Assembly (NCBI RefSeq): GCF_036711975.1
Contig: NC_091976.1
Coordinates: 20,646,001 to 20,710,000 of the forward strand
Length of the DNA stretch: 64,000 nucleotides
Direction of reading: 5' to 3'
Source of the DNA: Onthophagus taurus
Lineage: Eukaryota; Arthropoda; Insecta; Coleoptera; Scarabaeidae
The position numbers and the translations under genes are program-made. Shown here one piece after another: positions 36,900 to 49,521 of this stretch (within the stretch, counting starts at the first letter, position 1; every line of letters starts with the position of its first letter). The notes beneath the pieces are model-generated. The model saw nothing but the letters and a program-made list of their open reading frames with translations. It did not search any database and had not been told where the DNA came from.

Positions 36900-38100
36900 C
36901 AGTCATTATTAGATTGTGAATTAAACATTCTATATTACCATAATAATAGTAGAAATATATTTCAACATATTCTCTTTCGAGAATGTAACAAATAATAATT
37001 TACGTTATGATTAAAACTTTATATGGTAATCTTTAGTAGAGTTATTCGTTTTATGGCTATGGGGTAAAAGAACATAAACCGGCTTTCTTAGTGACTTGGA
37101 AGATAATGTATTAATTATGGATAATTATAATAATTTTGTTCATCATCGAATTTACACGCTATCGAAGACTTTTAATATAAATAACTGTTTTATTATTTTA
37201 AATCGATTTGTTTTGGACATTTATATCGAGAATTTTTATCGACCAATAATATCTGAAAGAGTTAAGATTTATAGTTAAGATAAGCTTTATTTTTCGTGAG
37301 TAAAGAGATATTTAATTTTTTGGTACGTTTTAAAATTACGCACAGAAAGGAACAATTAAGGATTTATAAATCTAGGAAACATTGTCTGTCTAAAAAGTGT
37401 GTAGGTTAAGCCACCTGCATATAATCTGGTTATGGTTCTATTACAGATAATAATCGAAATTAGAAAGCACTTTTTTTGGATCTTCCATATGGCTTCCTAT
37501 TTGAGCAATAACTTCCTGCACTAGTTTCATAATTTTCTCCTCAACTAATCTTGCATAATTTGTTTTGAATGGATTTCGAATCAGATTTGTTGTAGATCTT
37601 TATGTACCTAATTTCCTGTCCTGTCTCTCAGCTTCTAATTGCTACTTCCACTTTCTATAAAACATTACATTAACAAATTTTTATTCTCAAAAGATTTTCA
37701 TTAAAAGTTTATTATGGTATCAAATTATCGATTATTGAATAATAACGTAATTGACACTTTCTATTATTATTTTTTTCATTATGTATCATTATTTAATGCT
37801 ATATCGATTTATAATACTAAATTTCGAGTTTTCAAGAATTATTTGTGATCATTCATTTTTGTGTATTCTAATATAAATTGTTTAAAGAATTCTAATTGTA
37901 AATGGACCCTCTTTTGAGTCATTTCAATTGACTTAATTTTTAAATGGAATATTTGGGCTTATATAGCAATCTGGGTTTATTGTTGTATTTTGTTACATTA
38001 AATGTATTTGAGTAAATAAAAGTAAAAAATTTAAGAAGAGGTTTTTTTATTCAATTCACATAATAGACATACAAAAAAATCAACACGTCCTCTAGTGTTC
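36900..38100. other. Intergenic, no gene recognised
   Basis: AT-rich spacer between copies 3 and 4. Small open frames (36804-36995 and 37096-37278) have no protein features I recognise. Confidence 0.4.
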
Positions 38101-38110
38101 GAAAGAATAA

Positions 38111-38129
38111 GTTATCACAGCGAGACATT
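38111..38129 (-). promoter_or_regulatory. K-box / miR-2 family seed site in 3'UTR
   Basis: The minus strand reads AATGTCTCGCTGTGATAAC, with CTGTGATA at 38113-38120, 50 bases after the stop of copy 4. Confidence 0.5.
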
Positions 38130-38169
38130 AAGGTTCTTTTTTTGGAAAGGTGATTAAATAGAGGTTAAT

Positions 38170-39252
<1,083 letters not shown>

Positions 39253-39270
39253 CTTTGCTTCAAGCGGTGT

Positions 39271-39405
39271 TCAATGCCTGAGTGATGTCTGTACAGAAGA
39301 CTCCGGTGACTTATATACTTGCACACGGTGGGGGAGAGCGAGCTGTTCCCTATGTTCATTGGATTTTTTCAAAGAGACTTTCACTACGCCGCTATGGCGC
39401 ATCTC
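39271..39405 (-). promoter_or_regulatory. Promoter and 5'UTR of cuticle copy 4
   Basis: Leader block CATCACTCAGGCATTGA (39271-39287), TATATAAG at 39310-39317, block GGGAACAGCTCGCTCTCCCC (39331-39350), then CCAATGAACATA (39348-39362) and GAGATGCGCCATAGCGGCG (39384-39402). Confidence 0.75.
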
Positions 39406-40388
39406 TCCATCGTTCGAAATGGACGCATCGCCCGCCAGACCGTGTCCATTTACGTGACGTAATCGCGGGTGCTTTGATTTTTCTTCATTACCGAAATTAA
39501 CGAATTCAACTAACAATTTTAAATATGAAAGTCCAATTGTTACCTAAGACGGGCGTTATTATTCCAGAATTACTATTACAATAATAGGAAATATATAAAT
39601 TAATATTAAAAGAGTTATTTAAATTACCACAAAAAATAATCTAATCTACATTGTTGTGGGGAGATTTTCATCGACATATTGAAATTAAAAATTTATGCGT
39701 TGCGAGGAAAATACTCTCTCTTAAATGAGGAAGAAGAAAAACTTATATAACTTTGCTTTGAATTTGCTTTATACTTATTATATTTCTTAATACATAGATT
39801 ACGTGGAAAACGTTGCGCTACTTTAATTCTTGTATGTGATATATTACTTCATATCAACCTGAATCATAGACGCAATTTTCAAAAAAATTTTAGTCGTAAC
39901 CACTTTAATTTAAAAGAAATTATATCTTCCGATCATCACAATAAAACGAAAAAGGTGATGGGCATGGAAGCATAAACGAACGAACACTTGAGCGCTCATC
40001 CGGAAGCTCCGCAATCTTTTTAAATCTTGCTTCTACCACATAATCTCGCCGGTAATTCCTGCTCTAGAATGTTTCTTAATATCCCGTTCGCGTCCTTCCG
40101 TTATAAAGAAAGAAACATAAAATTAAGGGTTTTTGTTTAGTTTGTAATCAACGCATTAAGAAATAACGATATATTATAAATGATGATTTGTACGTTCAGC
40201 GTAACTAGGCCACTAAATTCATGTTACGTTCCCTTGAGGAATTAGAAATTATTGAAGCAGAAACTGTAACCACAGCTGCCTACTCTAAAGGCGTTAAAAA
40301 GACAATTTTAAACTTATTTAACGTTATTTATTACACATTTAAAAAATATAAAGACATGCGTTATGAAGAAAAAATCATTCTTCTTTTT
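39406..40388. other. Intergenic, no gene recognised
   Basis: Upstream flank of copy 4 and 3' flank of the next gene. No coding potential was recognised. The 3' flank of the next gene lacks the K-box seen in its neighbours. Confidence 0.4.
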
Positions 40389-41184
40389 TTAATGTGATCC
40401 ATATCCTCCTCCTACTCCTCCATGTGTAATATGTACAGGTTGAGGTACTGGCACCACAACCGGATGTGGTACTCTAACCGGAACTGGTTGTGGTACACTC
40501 ACAGGGTAAGGTTGTGGTACTGGTACATGAACGGGTACTTGAACAGGTACATGAATAGGTTGTGGTACTGGTACTGGTACAGTTCTCGTTACTGGTACAG
40601 GAACAGGTCTTGGTACATCCACAGGTTGTGGTACAGGGATAGGTACTTGAACTGGGCGCGGTACTGGGACGTGAACTGGGTAGGGTTGAGGAACTGGGAA
40701 AGTTCTTGTTACGGTGTAAGGTTGTGGAACTGGAACTGGAACGTGGACTGTTTGAGTAACTGTGTTTAAAGTTGCTCCTAATATAGAAATGATAATTAGA
40801 TTTTGAGAATTAAAATTTTCTTTTTACATACCATGCCCATATCCTCCTGTACTTCCCCCACCATATCCTCCACTACTTCCCCCACCATATCCTCCAGCTG
40901 CTAAACCATATCCTCCGGTGTTTCCACCATATCCTCCAGCATAACTGCCACCATATCCTCCACTATATCCTCCAGAATATGTTCCCGAAGATGCTGTTCC
41001 AAGTCCTCCGTAACCAGAATCGATTACACCACGCTTTACAACCTTCTTTTCTGGAATATCTTCAGAAGAAGCATGTCCAGAAACAAGGAAAAGTACTCCA
41101 ACAACCTTAAAACATTAAAAACCAAGAATTGTATAATTCTTTTTCAAATTTCGTGATAAAAATTCTTACCACAATAAGATTCAT
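40389..41184 (-). CDS. Tyr/Gly-rich and VPVPQP cuticular structural protein
   Basis: Three exons: 41170-41184 (MNLIV), 40832-41105 and 40389-40777, about 225 residues. The signal peptide MNLIVVVGVLFLVSGHA is followed by SSEDIPEKKVVKRGVIDSGYG, the same KRG(I/V)IDSGYG element as the copies above. The N-terminal block uses GGY repeats (SGGYSGGYGGSYAGGYGG). A phase-1 intron lies exactly between this block and the VP block, which starts [19 protein letters not shown]. The VP block runs [20 protein letters not shown] to VPVPQPVHITHG. The C-terminal Gly block is reduced to GGVGGGYGSH. Tyr-rich Gly repeats suggest a cross-linkable cuticle protein, which is inference. A TATATATA box lies near 41243-41250. 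Confidence 0.85.
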
Positions 41185-41242
41185 GTTGATTCCTATACAA
41201 GAAAACACCACTGTGTGATAATAAACTCAAAGGGTTAACGAG

Positions 41243-41250
41243 TATATATA
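41243..41250 (-). promoter_or_regulatory. TATA box of the Tyr/Gly-rich cuticle gene
   Basis: TATATATA lies 59 bases upstream of the start codon on the minus strand. Confidence 0.6.
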
Positions 41251-41259
41251 CTAAGAAGC

Positions 41260-44200
41260 TTTCTCCATTTGTAATTTAATATTTTCATTTACACAATGTC
41301 ATATGAACGTGATGGAAATGAATACCGATGTAAAACTATATCTATGAGAGAGAGATTGTTGCCTACTAACTTTAAAAATTTAAACAAAAAGCAATTTTCT
41401 CATTATATTGGGAAGCAAGTATAAAGAAAATGAATAATACAGGTGAAGAAGATTCCTTTGAGTTACTCAAGCGATTACGTCTTAACGCCACGAGATAACA
41501 ATGAACTTTCTTTAAACGCTGACGATCGTTTAAAGTATGACCTATTACCATGGAACGACGACGGTCAACATGACCAGACCTTTGTATCTCGGCGTTCAAA
41601 TGTCAAGAAGATCGATGTCGGTGCATGTTCTATTGAAAAACGACATAAATTCACTTCTTAACCCTGTGTTGAAATGAAAGAATAAAATAAGCTAATTAAT
41701 TAAAAAAGGAAATATTAAATAAATTAAAAGAAAGTTCTTGGTTAAAAAGATAAGCGAAGACAAAATATCATAAATTGACATTGATTATAGGGATGACGCA
41801 ACTGATATTAAAATTATTGTGTTATTTCTAGTTCCGGAAATGATCTTCAGATTAAATTCAGGTGAACGTATGGCTGGGGGCGAGGAAGAAGAGGAAAATA
41901 CAATCTCCGCAGTGGGTAAAAGTAAGAGTTTTAGTTGCAAAAATAAAGAAATTGAAGTGAGCGCTTTCATTTTTCGATTCGTTAAATACAGATAGATGTA
42001 AACATTCAAACACCATTAAATTTATCTAAAACTTTATTTTCTCAATAAATCTTTTTTAAGCTTTGATAAAATTAATTTGTATCAATAATTAATTACACCA
42101 TATAAGTATATTGATCATCTAGATTCTAGAATTACAGTTAGAAAAGGAAAACAAATATGAAGAAATAGTTTAAGACATCTCTTACAGGAGGGAGACTTTT
42201 AATAAATGATGTGTATTATTAAATGTATTATTATTTATTTATGAGGTATTGTTTGTTCAATAAGAATTGCGTCCTGTATAATCTTGTATATAAGGTAAAT
42301 CTTGCTGATATTGTCTGTAGTTTTAGTACCTAACAAAGATTATATTTCTATTCCTGAAAAGTTCTTCTTCAACCATAAGGCAATGTCTTGAATCAGATCA
42401 TTCAATTCCTCTTGAATCAGTTTGTATCGTGTATACCACATAAATCTTGAGTAATTGCAGGAAGGATGTGTAAAGTTGTAAAGACCAGATTGTGATATAC
42501 AGTGGTTAGCAAATATAGTGTAAAGAACAATAGCAAGCACATTGATTATACTTGGCTGATTGAATTACTAAAACTATACAAGAAAAATGGCGAAGAGAAG
42601 AGTGCTGTTCTAGAGGGCACCTACATCTCCTTATGATCTCTTCCATCCAATGTCACATATATGAAAAAAGTATTGAATTAAAAAAAAAGGAATAAAGAGA
42701 GATTATCGATATCATATCTGGTGTAAATAGTTGACATCAAAGCTTATGCAATATATCAAGAGGAATTTTAAAAAGGGCTGTCTCTCGGATTAAACAAATG
42801 TATTAAAGTGATTAAGGGTGGAAAACTACTGGTGGATTAAGTACCGTGTCAAATGAAGAGATGAAGACTGAGAATTATGGAATAGCATTATAATAGTATT
42901 ATAAATTGGACTAAAATGAAGATGGATGCTTTTAATTGAAAAATAAGAACTACAGCACCAACCTTGCACCAACCTAAAGGTGTACAGAAAGAATGAAGAT
43001 TGGAGATTGAGGAAATATTTTTACGAGATGACAGCCTCATGTTAATCTTGATGCAATCTAGTGAATGGCTCATACTAAAACAATTACACCCTGAGACATA
43101 TAGGTATATGTGGCCAATATCTAATAGCTACTCGAAATTCACCGAAAGCATATAATAATCTAAATAATGATAAATACCGATAAATGATATGAGGTGCGGT
43201 AACGTGAAGAAGTGAAGAAAGTGTAGATCCGTTGATGGCTCAAAGATGTCGGTTAATCACTGGAAAGGTACCCTATCTTATCAGTAGTAAATGGCATGCA
43301 GGTAAAAAATCAATGTACTTAAACTGATTGTAGGGAATGTAATTTATAATTCATTGCAATTATTCCTAGGGTAGCTACAAGGAAGACATTCACGTATGAA
43401 AATCTCGGAAATAGATGGTGGCGAGTTCCTGCTAATTGCAAACCGTCAAAGTTGTTTCCTTGGAAAAAGAAGAATGGCTGAGATATAGCTGGATTAAATG
43501 CAAAATAGTTTTTCTGATTACAAAAAATGGGACATGAAGAGTAAAAGCATACTGGATATGGAAGAGAAAGAGAAATACAACCAAGGAAAAGCTGACTGTC
43601 ATTATATTGTAAGGATAACAATCTCTCTGAAATCTTCACAATTTTGAGAAATACTGTGACCTGTCATCAAACTTGATGTTCCGAGTGTGACAGAGCGGTA
43701 ATATCAATGACGCAAGGAGGATGGAAGAGGAAATTAAAGTATGTATTTTACATCTAACTTTGTAACCAGTGGGCTGCATGAAGGCATTATAAAGTAAGTA
43801 CTAGAAACCACCCAGAATGTTGTTTGTAGGTGATGATCCCAACGCAGGCACTAATAAGTTTAACGTATTTCCGAATGTTGGGTTTATATCTTTTGGCAAA
43901 GATCAAAAGTCCTTTTCACAGACTTTTTTCATCTAATTTCTTATTCCTTATTCCTAAATTGATGCCTAACATTCTGACTTTTCTTTGCTTTCGACATATT
44001 TCTAAATATTCAAACCCACAATAGAAATAAAAATGGTAAAGTGGTTTCGAATAAATAATTGGTGGAGATTTTTAAAAAGAAAGCAAAGGAAATTCAAAAT
44101 TTTTTGATTCTTTATTAATGTTATTTTGATTTCTCTTCTACTTCTTTTTGGTATCTATACCTACTTATTCTAGATAAATAGTATAGTACTATTTTCGTAT

Positions 44201-45370
44201 CGGCTTCTTCTGCTTTACGTTGGCAGCTATTGGCATCTTTCTGGTTTATGTTTAGCTTCTTTCTATTTCATTTCTTTGTCGTATTTAGGTTTAATTGTCA
44301 TATTATTGTATTGCCATTAGATGAATATAAATGCAGATCGAACATCTTTCTGATTTCGTCAAACATTAATGCAGGATAAAAGGCAGAAATAGTCTTTCTT
44401 TACCTTCTCCGTTTTTGTATTGGTTTCTGCCTAATTTCTTCATGGCTTCCTTTCTCTCCTTTTTGGTATTCCTTAACAATTAAAACCCAGATTTTCAAGA
44501 ATTTTGACTCTCTTGAGATATCCTTTTGTCACTTTTTAATAAGTCTTATTATATTTATACCGAGAAGAAAGTAGACAGGTAGACGATTGAAAGAAGTCAA
44601 AACTGTCCTGAAAGAAAGCAAAAGGAGTTAAGGCAACAAGTTTATTCCTTTCTTCAGCAATGACAACCAAGGAAGTAAATTTCGCAGTCTTTTCAACCCG
44701 GAAAGAATCTTTACTATGATTAAAAAAACCGAGGTTCTATAACCAGAGGCGGAATATAGTATAATATGTAATAGTGTAATTACAACGCGTGTTAAAAAAT
44801 AGATGTAATATTTTGTTTGTAATTTCTAATAAACAAGCAATAATATTAATAACAAATTAACCTTTAATTTAATAATCCGTTAAATTAGAATGTAATAAAT
44901 ATCATGCAAAGTTTCGAAAACAGTAAAAGTTCGAGACACATTTACAAAAAATTTCACTAAATTAAGGATATTGTTAATAAAAACGCAATGAAAGTAGAAT
45001 ACATTGAAATAAAATTCAAGTTATGTATAATAAAGCTGTTATATCGAATTCTGTAATTCAGAAAAATCATGTATACACTACTCGAAATTCTTATTGTATT
45101 GATTAAATATTAATTAATTCCATTTAGTGTCTTATTAACAGTAATTTTGCAGAAAGCACACTCCCAAATAGAAAGTAGTATGAAAACAACGAATAACGTC
45201 CAATTAATAATTTCGTAGTAAAGCAACAAGAGCGGGTCTTAGAAATGGCCACGGACTCTCTAACTGTTCAAGGCGAAGGTCAATGGAACTATTGCACTTG
45301 CCGACAAGAATTCTACTTTCCATCTCCGCGTTGTACAGTGAAAGTCTTTCACTTCACGGTGCAGGGCGAG
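41260..45370. other. Long intergenic stretch, no gene recognised
   Basis: About 4.1 kb of AT-rich sequence. The open frames 41372-41599, 41443-41661, 42340-42540 and 43319-43639 have no motif, signal peptide or splice context that convinces me. The G-rich composition of 42570-43700 differs from its flanks and could be an old mobile element. Confidence 0.35.
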
Positions 45371-45375
45371 GTACC

Positions 45376-45383
45376 TATATAAC
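45376..45383 (+). promoter_or_regulatory. TATA box of the Gln-rich gene at 45438
   Basis: TATATAAC lies 62 bases before the start codon. Confidence 0.65.
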
Positions 45384-45437
45384 TTAGCAGTATTTTTGTT
45401 CTATGGCCAAATCGTTTAGTTTCTGTGCGTCGAGAAC

Positions 45438-46750
45438 ATGAAAGTGCTACAAATTACGGTACGTTGTGAAGATTAAAAATAAAGGAATTTAGTGCGTGTG
45501 TTATGATTTAAATCTTCACTAATTATTTGTTGCAGATTTTCGTGGTGGTTTTCGCCGAAGGAATTTTAGGTCAATATGATAATCATAGAAATGCTTTCAA
45601 TGCTCCAAAATCTATCGAAAGGGGATTTGCTCCAGTAAATTCTTATTTTGAAAAGGATTCTAGTTCATCTTCGAGTTATGAAAATCCGAGTTATGGACAT
45701 CCTAATTCAAATTATCAACAACCCCCTCAAATCCTTTTTATGCCACAAGCTCAAGCTTTAACTGCCGAACCACCACAATATGGACCACCTCAAGTACCTG
45801 AAGCAATTTCAAATTATTTAGCCACCGTTGCTCAAAAATACGGTGGACCATCAACCCAAAATTTCCAAGATCCAACGAAACAAGGTCCTCAGGTATTTGT
45901 ACCACCACAAATGCAAAAACAAAGTCCTTTCCAAGCTCCAGATCAATACCAATTTGTACCTCCGGACCTACAATCTTTCCAACAACCCACTCATCAATAC
46001 CAACAAGCTCCAGTACAATTTAACCAACCTGAATTTGCGAATATACAACCAGCTGTTCCTCAATATCCACAAGATCAATACCAAAATCAACAATCTCACA
46101 ATCAACAGCCTCAATTTCAAAATCAACAGTCTCAATACCAAAATCAACAGTCGCAATATCAAAATTCACAATCTTTATATTTAAATCAACAACCCAGTCA
46201 AGTCCAATATCAGAATCAACAACCCCAATATCCAAATCATCAACCGCAATATTCGCAAGAACAATCATCACAACCGATTCAAGTGTCCTATCAAAGGCCA
46301 GAAAATTTAGGCCACCTTCCCCCCATCACCAAAAATCCCAATGATATAGTAAACTCTGAGATGTATTCGGAAGGTGGTCAATCTCAAAATCGCGCACCAC
46401 CCACAAAATATGTTAAAGGATCTCATTTCATTGATGTTGGAAACCTTGGGGAGTACAACGAATTTGGAAATGATTTCGAAGGCGGGTACAATCATTTCGG
46501 GGGATTCAATGGATTTGAAAGTGGAAAGTACGGAGGATTTGATGGCGGAAAGTTTGGAAGTTTTAGCAGCTTCGATAATTCTTTCGAAGATAGTCCAAGT
46601 AGTGCTTTAACATCTTTTAAATTAGGAACGAAACCAAAGGGTACCTTAAAATTATCAGGATCTGTGGGTTCCTCAAAAAGGACTCGGTACAACAGAGGAG
46701 GATCCATCGCAGGAATTAGACGCCCAACACGATTTGTCTTAAGTAGTTAA
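45438..46750 (+). CDS. Secreted Gln/Pro-rich structural protein (long paralogue)
   Basis: Exons 45438-45458 (MKVLQIT) and 45536-46750, 411 residues. The signal peptide MKVLQITIFVVVFAEGILG would leave an N-terminal QYD. The mature protein is disordered and rich in Gln, Pro, Tyr and Ser. A Pro/Gln part holds PQVFVPPQMQKQSPFQAPDQ, FVPP and FNQPEFANIQP. A repeat of YQNQQSQ and PQYPNHQ units spans roughly residues 185-245. LPPITKNPND, a Gly/Phe-rich part (GGFNGFESGKYGGFDGG) and a basic tail ending in RRPTRFVLSS follow. No known domain was recognised. The shared segments show it is a paralogue of the gene at 47329. It is probably an extracellular matrix or cuticle protein, inferred from composition and neighbours. 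Confidence 0.82.
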
Positions 46751-46770
46751 GATATTTCAAAGGAATTTTT

Positions 46771-46780
46771 CCTGTGATAC
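46771..46780 (+). promoter_or_regulatory. K-box / miR-2 family seed site in 3'UTR
   Basis: CCTGTGATAC contains the 8-mer CTGTGATA, 21 bases after the stop codon. Confidence 0.5.
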
Positions 46781-47276
46781 AAAAAAATTCATTTTCTTTT
46801 TGTTATGCTTGTGTAATTTTTGTATTTATTTTTGTTTAATTTTTTAAGTTTTGATGTATTGTTGTTATAATAAAGTAAATGAAATTGGTTGATGATATTT
46901 GTTTATCTATAAGACTTTATCTCTTCAAATCAAGAAATTTATTCGATAACCTTCATGGTTTGCTGATTATCTGTTTCAATATACGTTGCAAATTTGCTGC
47001 AAATTATTTGGTTTTAACACATAGATGCGGTTACACGATTTCTATTCCGAGCCATCTGTTCATTAAACTTGTAGCTTTTTTTAATTAATTTGAGAAACTT
47101 TATTGGTTTAATAGCGTTGATAAAACGTTTTTAATCGTCTCGATGATTAAATAATAGTCGAAATACCAAGTAGAAGTGAAAGGGTTTGACAAATTTCCAT
47201 GACTTGTTTTTATCTATGGTTACCCGACTTTTTAGTATTCAATTATTCACCGAGAGTGGGCTGTTCTATATAACTT
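46781..47276. other. Spacer between the Gln-rich paralogues
   Basis: The 3' flank of the first gene, with TTATAATAAAGTAAATG near 46865 as a likely poly-A region, then AT-rich spacer. No gene is seen. Confidence 0.4.
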
Positions 47277-47284
47277 TGTGGTCT
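47277..47284 (+). promoter_or_regulatory. TATA box of the short Gln-rich gene
   Basis: TATATAAC lies 52 bases before the start codon, the same octamer as in the long paralogue. Confidence 0.65.
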
Positions 47285-47328
47285 ATTGGAATCGTTATCA
47301 AATCTTGGTGTGAGTGCTTTTAAACAAC

Positions 47329-48068
47329 ATGGTGCTATTGTTTATGGTAATAAAAAGTAAAATTTTGTGTGATTTTTTTAAATTAAAGTGAAACTTGTTT
47401 TGTTGTTGTAGATTCTTTTCGTAATATTTTCCAACGTAGCGTTGGGTCAATATAACGATAAAGATGAGAATAAAAATCAAGCTAGTCCAAGTAAATACGG
47501 TGGTGAATTTTTAAAGGCGACGGACAAAAATGATGGTTATATCCAACAAACAAATCTTCCTAATTTTTTGTTTGTTTCGAATAACGATGAAAATCCAAAT
47601 CCGGGTCCTCAAATGTTTATACCTCCGCAAATAGCAAGAATAAGTGAATTTCGTGCCCCAGATCAATTCAAATTTGTTCCTCCAGAAGACCAACAATATC
47701 GACCAAGACATATTGACCACCAACAACCTCCAGTACTTTTTGATCAACCCGAATTTGCAGTTATTGAACCTATTGTGCCGATAAGACCGCAATATCCGCA
47801 TTATTTACGTGAAATCCTTAAACAACAAGGTTACATTATTGTTGAGCAAGAACAAGTACCCAGATTGCAAGTTGGAAAAGAAGACTCCGAAGAATTAATC
47901 GATGATAACCAATTACCGCCGATTACCAAAAATAATTTTAATAATTTTGGAAGAAACAGTCGATTTGATAACGGGGATGTTGAACTTATTTATGGCTCGA
48001 GTAAATTAGTTCCAAAAACGCTTTTAAAAGGGATTCGAAAGGTTCGAGGTGTTAGAAGGTTGAGATAA
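47329..48068 (+). CDS. Secreted Pro/Gln-rich structural protein (short paralogue)
   Basis: Exons 47329-47346 (MVLLFM) and 47412-48068, 224 residues. The signal peptide MVLLFMILFVIFSNVALG leaves QYNDKDE, matching the QYD start of its paralogue. Shared order with the long gene: PQMFIPPQI, EFRAPDQFKFVPP, LFDQPEFAVIEPIVP, LPPITK and a basic C-terminus (RKVRGVRRLR). The Gln repeat and Gly/Phe region of the long gene are absent. Here the sequence is less repetitive and includes LREILKQQGYIIVEQEQVP. The conserved skeleton therefore marks the part under constraint. No known domain is recognised. Confidence 0.82.
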
Positions 48069-48080
48069 ATTACTCAAATT

Positions 48081-48090
48081 TCTGTGATAA
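48081..48090 (+). promoter_or_regulatory. K-box / miR-2 family seed site in 3'UTR
   Basis: TCTGTGATAA contains CTGTGATA, 13 bases after the stop codon. AATAAA follows at about 48123. Confidence 0.5.
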
Positions 48091-48345
48091 AGTTATTGTT
48101 GTATTTATTTATTTCGTGGAACAATAAAATGTTTTAATCTAAACCCAATCATCCCAAAATAAAGATTAAGTCTTAAAAACGAATACAAATGTAGCGTTTA
48201 ATATCGATTTCACGGCACAGATTTCTATTTTACACGCTTAAAATGAACAACTTTTTATTTATTTACTTTGGTTCATTAGAAATTATAAATTTATTGCGAA
48301 TAAGATATTTAAGTAATAATAACTTAATTATTTTTAATTAGATTT

Positions 48346-49183
48346 TCACCAAATTATATGAATATCTTCATTAACACCGTTCTTTCTTTTATGAATCTTT
48401 TTAACTTTCCTATTAACTACCATTTTATCTTTTAATTTAATCACAATTGGAACGGAATTTGGCACAGAAAATTTAATCCTGTCTAAATCTGGATGCTTAA
48501 GTTGCTTTTGGTTGGAATAATCGTGATGTAAAGATGATTTTACTGGATGAAATTTTTGGGGTGAATCCAAATTATTTTGTTCTTCATTGTTTTGCTCAAC
48601 TTGTTTATGATTATTAGATGATTGGTCTAAATTATTTTGGTTTCTATTAATAAAAAGTTGATTTGCTATAACATTCCCAACTGTTCTTTGTAACGTAGCT
48701 TGTGGAATCGCTACTGAAACAACAGCCATATCATCTTGATTTAAAGGAATTTGAGCAGAAACTGCGTTAATTAATTCGTTAGTTATTTGATTGCTAATTT
48801 GATGGTTGAGGAGATTTGCGACTTGGTTGTTGACATTTGTTTGTTGACCAAATGTAACAAGTCTCGTTTGTACGTTACTTCCTGTATTATTATTTTTGGT
48901 GTAATTACGTGCAGTTTCTTCATCAATATCTTTTAGTTTTGATAATAATTTGTCTTCGTATATTTGTTGGACCATGGATTCATCTAAATCTAATTCTAAG
49001 ATGCCGAAAGATTCTGTTTGAAGATGTCTCTTTTTCATTTCATCTAGAGGTGTAGTATAAATAACATTGAGTAGGTATATGGCAATGAAACCCGCTGAGT
49101 ACACCGACTGAAAGTAATAAAAAGAAAACTGGTTGGCAGATGGTAGAGGGCCATATAAGTTTACTTACCGGAGTTAACTGCAT
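48346..49183 (-). CDS. Secreted orphan protein, Asn/Gln-rich
   Basis: Exons 49169-49183 (MQLTP) and 48346-49107, 258 residues. The signal peptide MQLTPSVYSAGFIAIYLLNV would end near YTTPLDE, followed by a basic KKRH. An acidic segment ELDLDESMVQQIYEDKLLSK may form a helix. Then an Asn/Gln-rich middle (NNQVANLLNHQISNQITNEL, NRNQNNLDQSSNNHKQ) and a basic C-terminal part (KLKDKMVVNRKVKKIHKRK) follow. I recognise no family. The signal-peptide intron in phase 0 and a TATA-type promoter match the cuticle genes around it. It is convergent with the gene at 47329. Confidence 0.75.
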
Positions 49184-49230
49184 TTTTCCACGAATTGGTA
49201 GACACTGTGTTAGCGGAGATGGAATCTCTC

Positions 49231-49238
49231 GATATATA
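49231..49238 (-). promoter_or_regulatory. TATA box of the orphan secreted gene
   Basis: The minus strand reads TATATATC, 48 bases upstream of the start codon. Confidence 0.55.
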
Positions 49239-49463
49239 AGGCTTTTTTAGTTGTACCTTACTTTCGCCAATTTTCTATTTAAACTATGTGTTTAGTGGTA
49301 ATTAAGAATAATTCTTTCATGCATACAAAAACAGGGGGAGGATACTGCGTTATTAATTGGATAAATTTTGTATCCCATTTAAGATAATTAAGAAGTCACT
49401 ATTAGTGCAAAAATAATATATTATTATTGGAATATGTAAATTTAGCATTTTTACAACAGCTTC

Positions 49464-49471
49464 TATCACAG
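49464..49471 (-). promoter_or_regulatory. K-box / miR-2 family seed site in 3'UTR
   Basis: The minus strand reads CTGTGATA, 51 bases after the stop of the Gly-rich gene at 49522-50559. Confidence 0.5.
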
Positions 49472-49521
49472 TATTAAAAAACTACAGTAATTATAAACAA
49501 AATCATTTTCCAGTCTTCTTT

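Noticed and set aside
43319-43639. Minus-strand frame of 106 codons
   Set aside because: No domain, no convincing splice or promoter context, and ordinary hydrophobic runs of AT-rich sequence. Left as unassigned.
45968-46271. Minus-strand frames within the Gln-rich gene
   Set aside because: Composition shadows of the CAA/CAG repeat. The sense frame has a signal peptide and a paralogue.
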